Below, one piece after another: positions 63,123-64,000 of a stretch of DNA of 64,000 nt. Made by a program: the position numbers and the translations under genes. The stretch comes from Azolla caroliniana (taxonomy: Eukaryota > Polypodiophyta). Position 1 is the first letter of the stretch; each line of letters begins with the position of its first letter. The stretch lies in the NCBI GenBank assembly GCA_043228905.1, contig JBHGNT010000016.1, positions 18,104,001 through 18,168,000 of the forward strand, in the 5' to 3' direction. The notes beneath the pieces were generated by a model. That model was given only the letters and a program-made list of their open reading frames with translations. It searched no databases and was not told the origin of the DNA.

Positions 63123-63555
63123 CACATCAAGACTACTTGCCCATGTGAGAAGTTAGATTATCGGCGATTTGGTTCTTTCCATATTATAGGAAAGATTAAT
63201 GATGTCGCTTTCCGTCTCGATCTACCTCCGCAACTTCGGATACATCCGGTGTTTCATAGTTCTCTCCTCGAACCCTATCAAGAGAGCACCATCCCAGGAC
63301 GTATTACACAGCCTCCACCCCCGATCGAGCTTGAAGATGGACCTCAGTACGAGGTTGCCGGCATCCTTGATTCCAAGATTGTTTGCAACAAGCTCTACTA
63401 CCTAGTTGATTGGCTAGGATATAGTCCCAGCGAGCGTACTTGGGAACCGATAGAGAATGTCACCAATGCTCGTGCTCTTCTTGAAGACTTCTATCGTTAA
63501 TATCTAGAAAAACCGGGTCCTCAATCCAAAACGACTCATTACACTCGTCGTTTTA
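63123..63555 (+). pseudogene. Integrase tail and chromodomain of the right-hand chromovirus
   Basis: HIKTTCPCEKLDYRRFGSFH, INDVAFRLDLPPQLRIHPVF, HSSLLEPYQESTIPGR, PPPPIELEDGPQYEV, then chromodomain ILDSKIVCNKLYYLVDWLGY and SPSERTWEPIENVTNARALL, TAA at 63498. In frame with 61608-63122 through one stop. Followed by PPT AAAGGGGGGATAT. Confidence 0.85.
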
Positions 63556-63582
63556 AAGGGGGGATATTGTCATGATATGGCA

Positions 63583-63637
63583 AGACTCGAACCCATGACC
63601 TTATGCTACATGGGTCGAGCTCTTGACCATTAGACCA
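63583..63637 (-). promoter_or_regulatory. Antisense tRNA-like module in the last LTR, best preserved
   Basis: Box A TGGTCTAATGG (63637-63627) and box B GGTTCGAGTCT (63593-63583), 44 bp apart, the canonical tRNA spacing. Both boxes fit consensus except the last base of box B. Confidence 0.7.
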
Positions 63638-63867
63638 TACATTGTAATATGTAAAATATTATTTTCATTTATATTTTATTATAAAAAATTGATGTATATT
63701 CCAAATTTCTCTAGAACATTCTAGAAACTTCAGGAGGATTCCTTAGAACACTATAAAAGGAGGCACAAGGGATTATTTCCAACCAAATCGGTTCAACGCC
63801 AGTCTTAAGCCTCCCAACTACTACTGTACATTCTCTTCATGTAATATATATGTTTTCTTATCATCAC

Positions 63868-63869
<2 letters not shown>

Positions 63870-63915
<46 letters not shown>
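63870..63915. repeat. (CT)n microsatellite in LTR
   Basis: About 22 uninterrupted CT units in the CT-rich tract downstream of the TATA box. The other chromovirus LTRs have only short, interrupted CT runs here. Confidence 0.9.
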
Positions 63916-63918
<3 letters not shown>

Positions 63919-64000
63919 TCCTCTCACTCATTTTGTCCTTCTATCGAGAGTTCTTCACCTCTCTTAGTACTAATATTTCTTTTAGTACTAATTCCTTCTC

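Larger units (their letters stand above)
58370..64000 (+). mobile_element. Chromovirus, nearly complete, runs off the window
   Basis: 5' LTR 58370-58790, gag, protease, RT, RNase H, full integrase, chromodomain, PPT, 3' LTR from 63568. Its 5' LTR also serves as the 3' LTR of the upstream fragment 56598-58369, so two interiors share one LTR. Same family as 31073-35972 but a distinct subgroup. Frameshifts in gag and RT and several stops make it defective; the integrase half is the best preserved protein of the family in this window. Confidence 0.9.
63568..64000 (+). mobile_element. 3' LTR of the right-hand chromovirus (incomplete at window end)
   Basis: Starts TGTCATGATATGG. TATAAAAGG at 63752, self-primer AAATCGGTTCAA at 63785 (33 bp later), a (CT)n run at about 63870-63915, and the first AGTACT motifs before the window ends. 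Confidence 0.9.

Overview
The window reads as a gene-poor, repeat-saturated stretch of a large land-plant nuclear genome. Every recognisable protein belongs to LTR retrotransposons: Ty1/copia and Ty3/gypsy, the latter including chromodomain elements and Athila/Tat-like elements. No host protein gene, rRNA or CRISPR array is visible. Species cannot be fixed from sequence alone; the unusual Ty3 lineages make a non-seed plant (bryophyte, lycophyte or fern) my guess.

The substrate is a tRNA-Lys(UUU)-headed repeat family, visible at 3548-4694, 11142-14698 and 38252-39464, partly as tandem 301/319 bp units. Other elements have landed in or beside it. From the left: solo LTR (309-656), chromovirus remnant with a triplicated chromodomain (790-2245) and its LTR, copia fragment (2689-3547), tRNA-Lys repeats, then a minus-strand Ty3 element (4695-11141, element 1) that itself contains a solo LTR (5593-6152).

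The central 14699-38251 block can be read like tree rings. A solo LTR sits in the tRNA repeat (TSD TTGTG). A copia element (14835-37971, TSD CACAT) sits in that LTR. Two Ty3 elements sit in the copia element: a minus-strand Athila/Tat-like element (15248-28585, TSD CCTGG) and a plus-strand chromovirus (31073-35972, TSD GCTAG). A gag-only element with 645 bp LTRs that look identical (17404-21030, TSD ACGC) sits in a large coiled-coil ORF of the Tat-like element. Removing each insertion plus one TSD copy restores the reading frame across the copia gag, the copia RT and the coiled-coil ORF.

To the right, an old, stop-riddled relative of the Tat-like element (39465-54300) is split by a second copy of the element-1 lineage (43391-52194, element 2). 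Element 2 in turn carries most of a second gag-only element (about 47670-50351). The window ends with copia remnants hit by a solo LTR (54692-56597) and two chromovirus interiors in tandem sharing one LTR (56598-64000).

Three observations stand out. First, LTRs of several families carry an antisense tRNA-like module in U3 with Pol III A and B boxes 43-44 bp apart. Second, the chromovirus LTRs look self-priming: the predicted RNA 5' end, 33 bp after the TATA box, is complementary to the bases just inside the LTR, and a substitution on one side is matched on the other. Third, gag-only elements share LTR ends, primer-binding site and gag homology with a full-length Ty3 lineage, a parasite/helper pairing.
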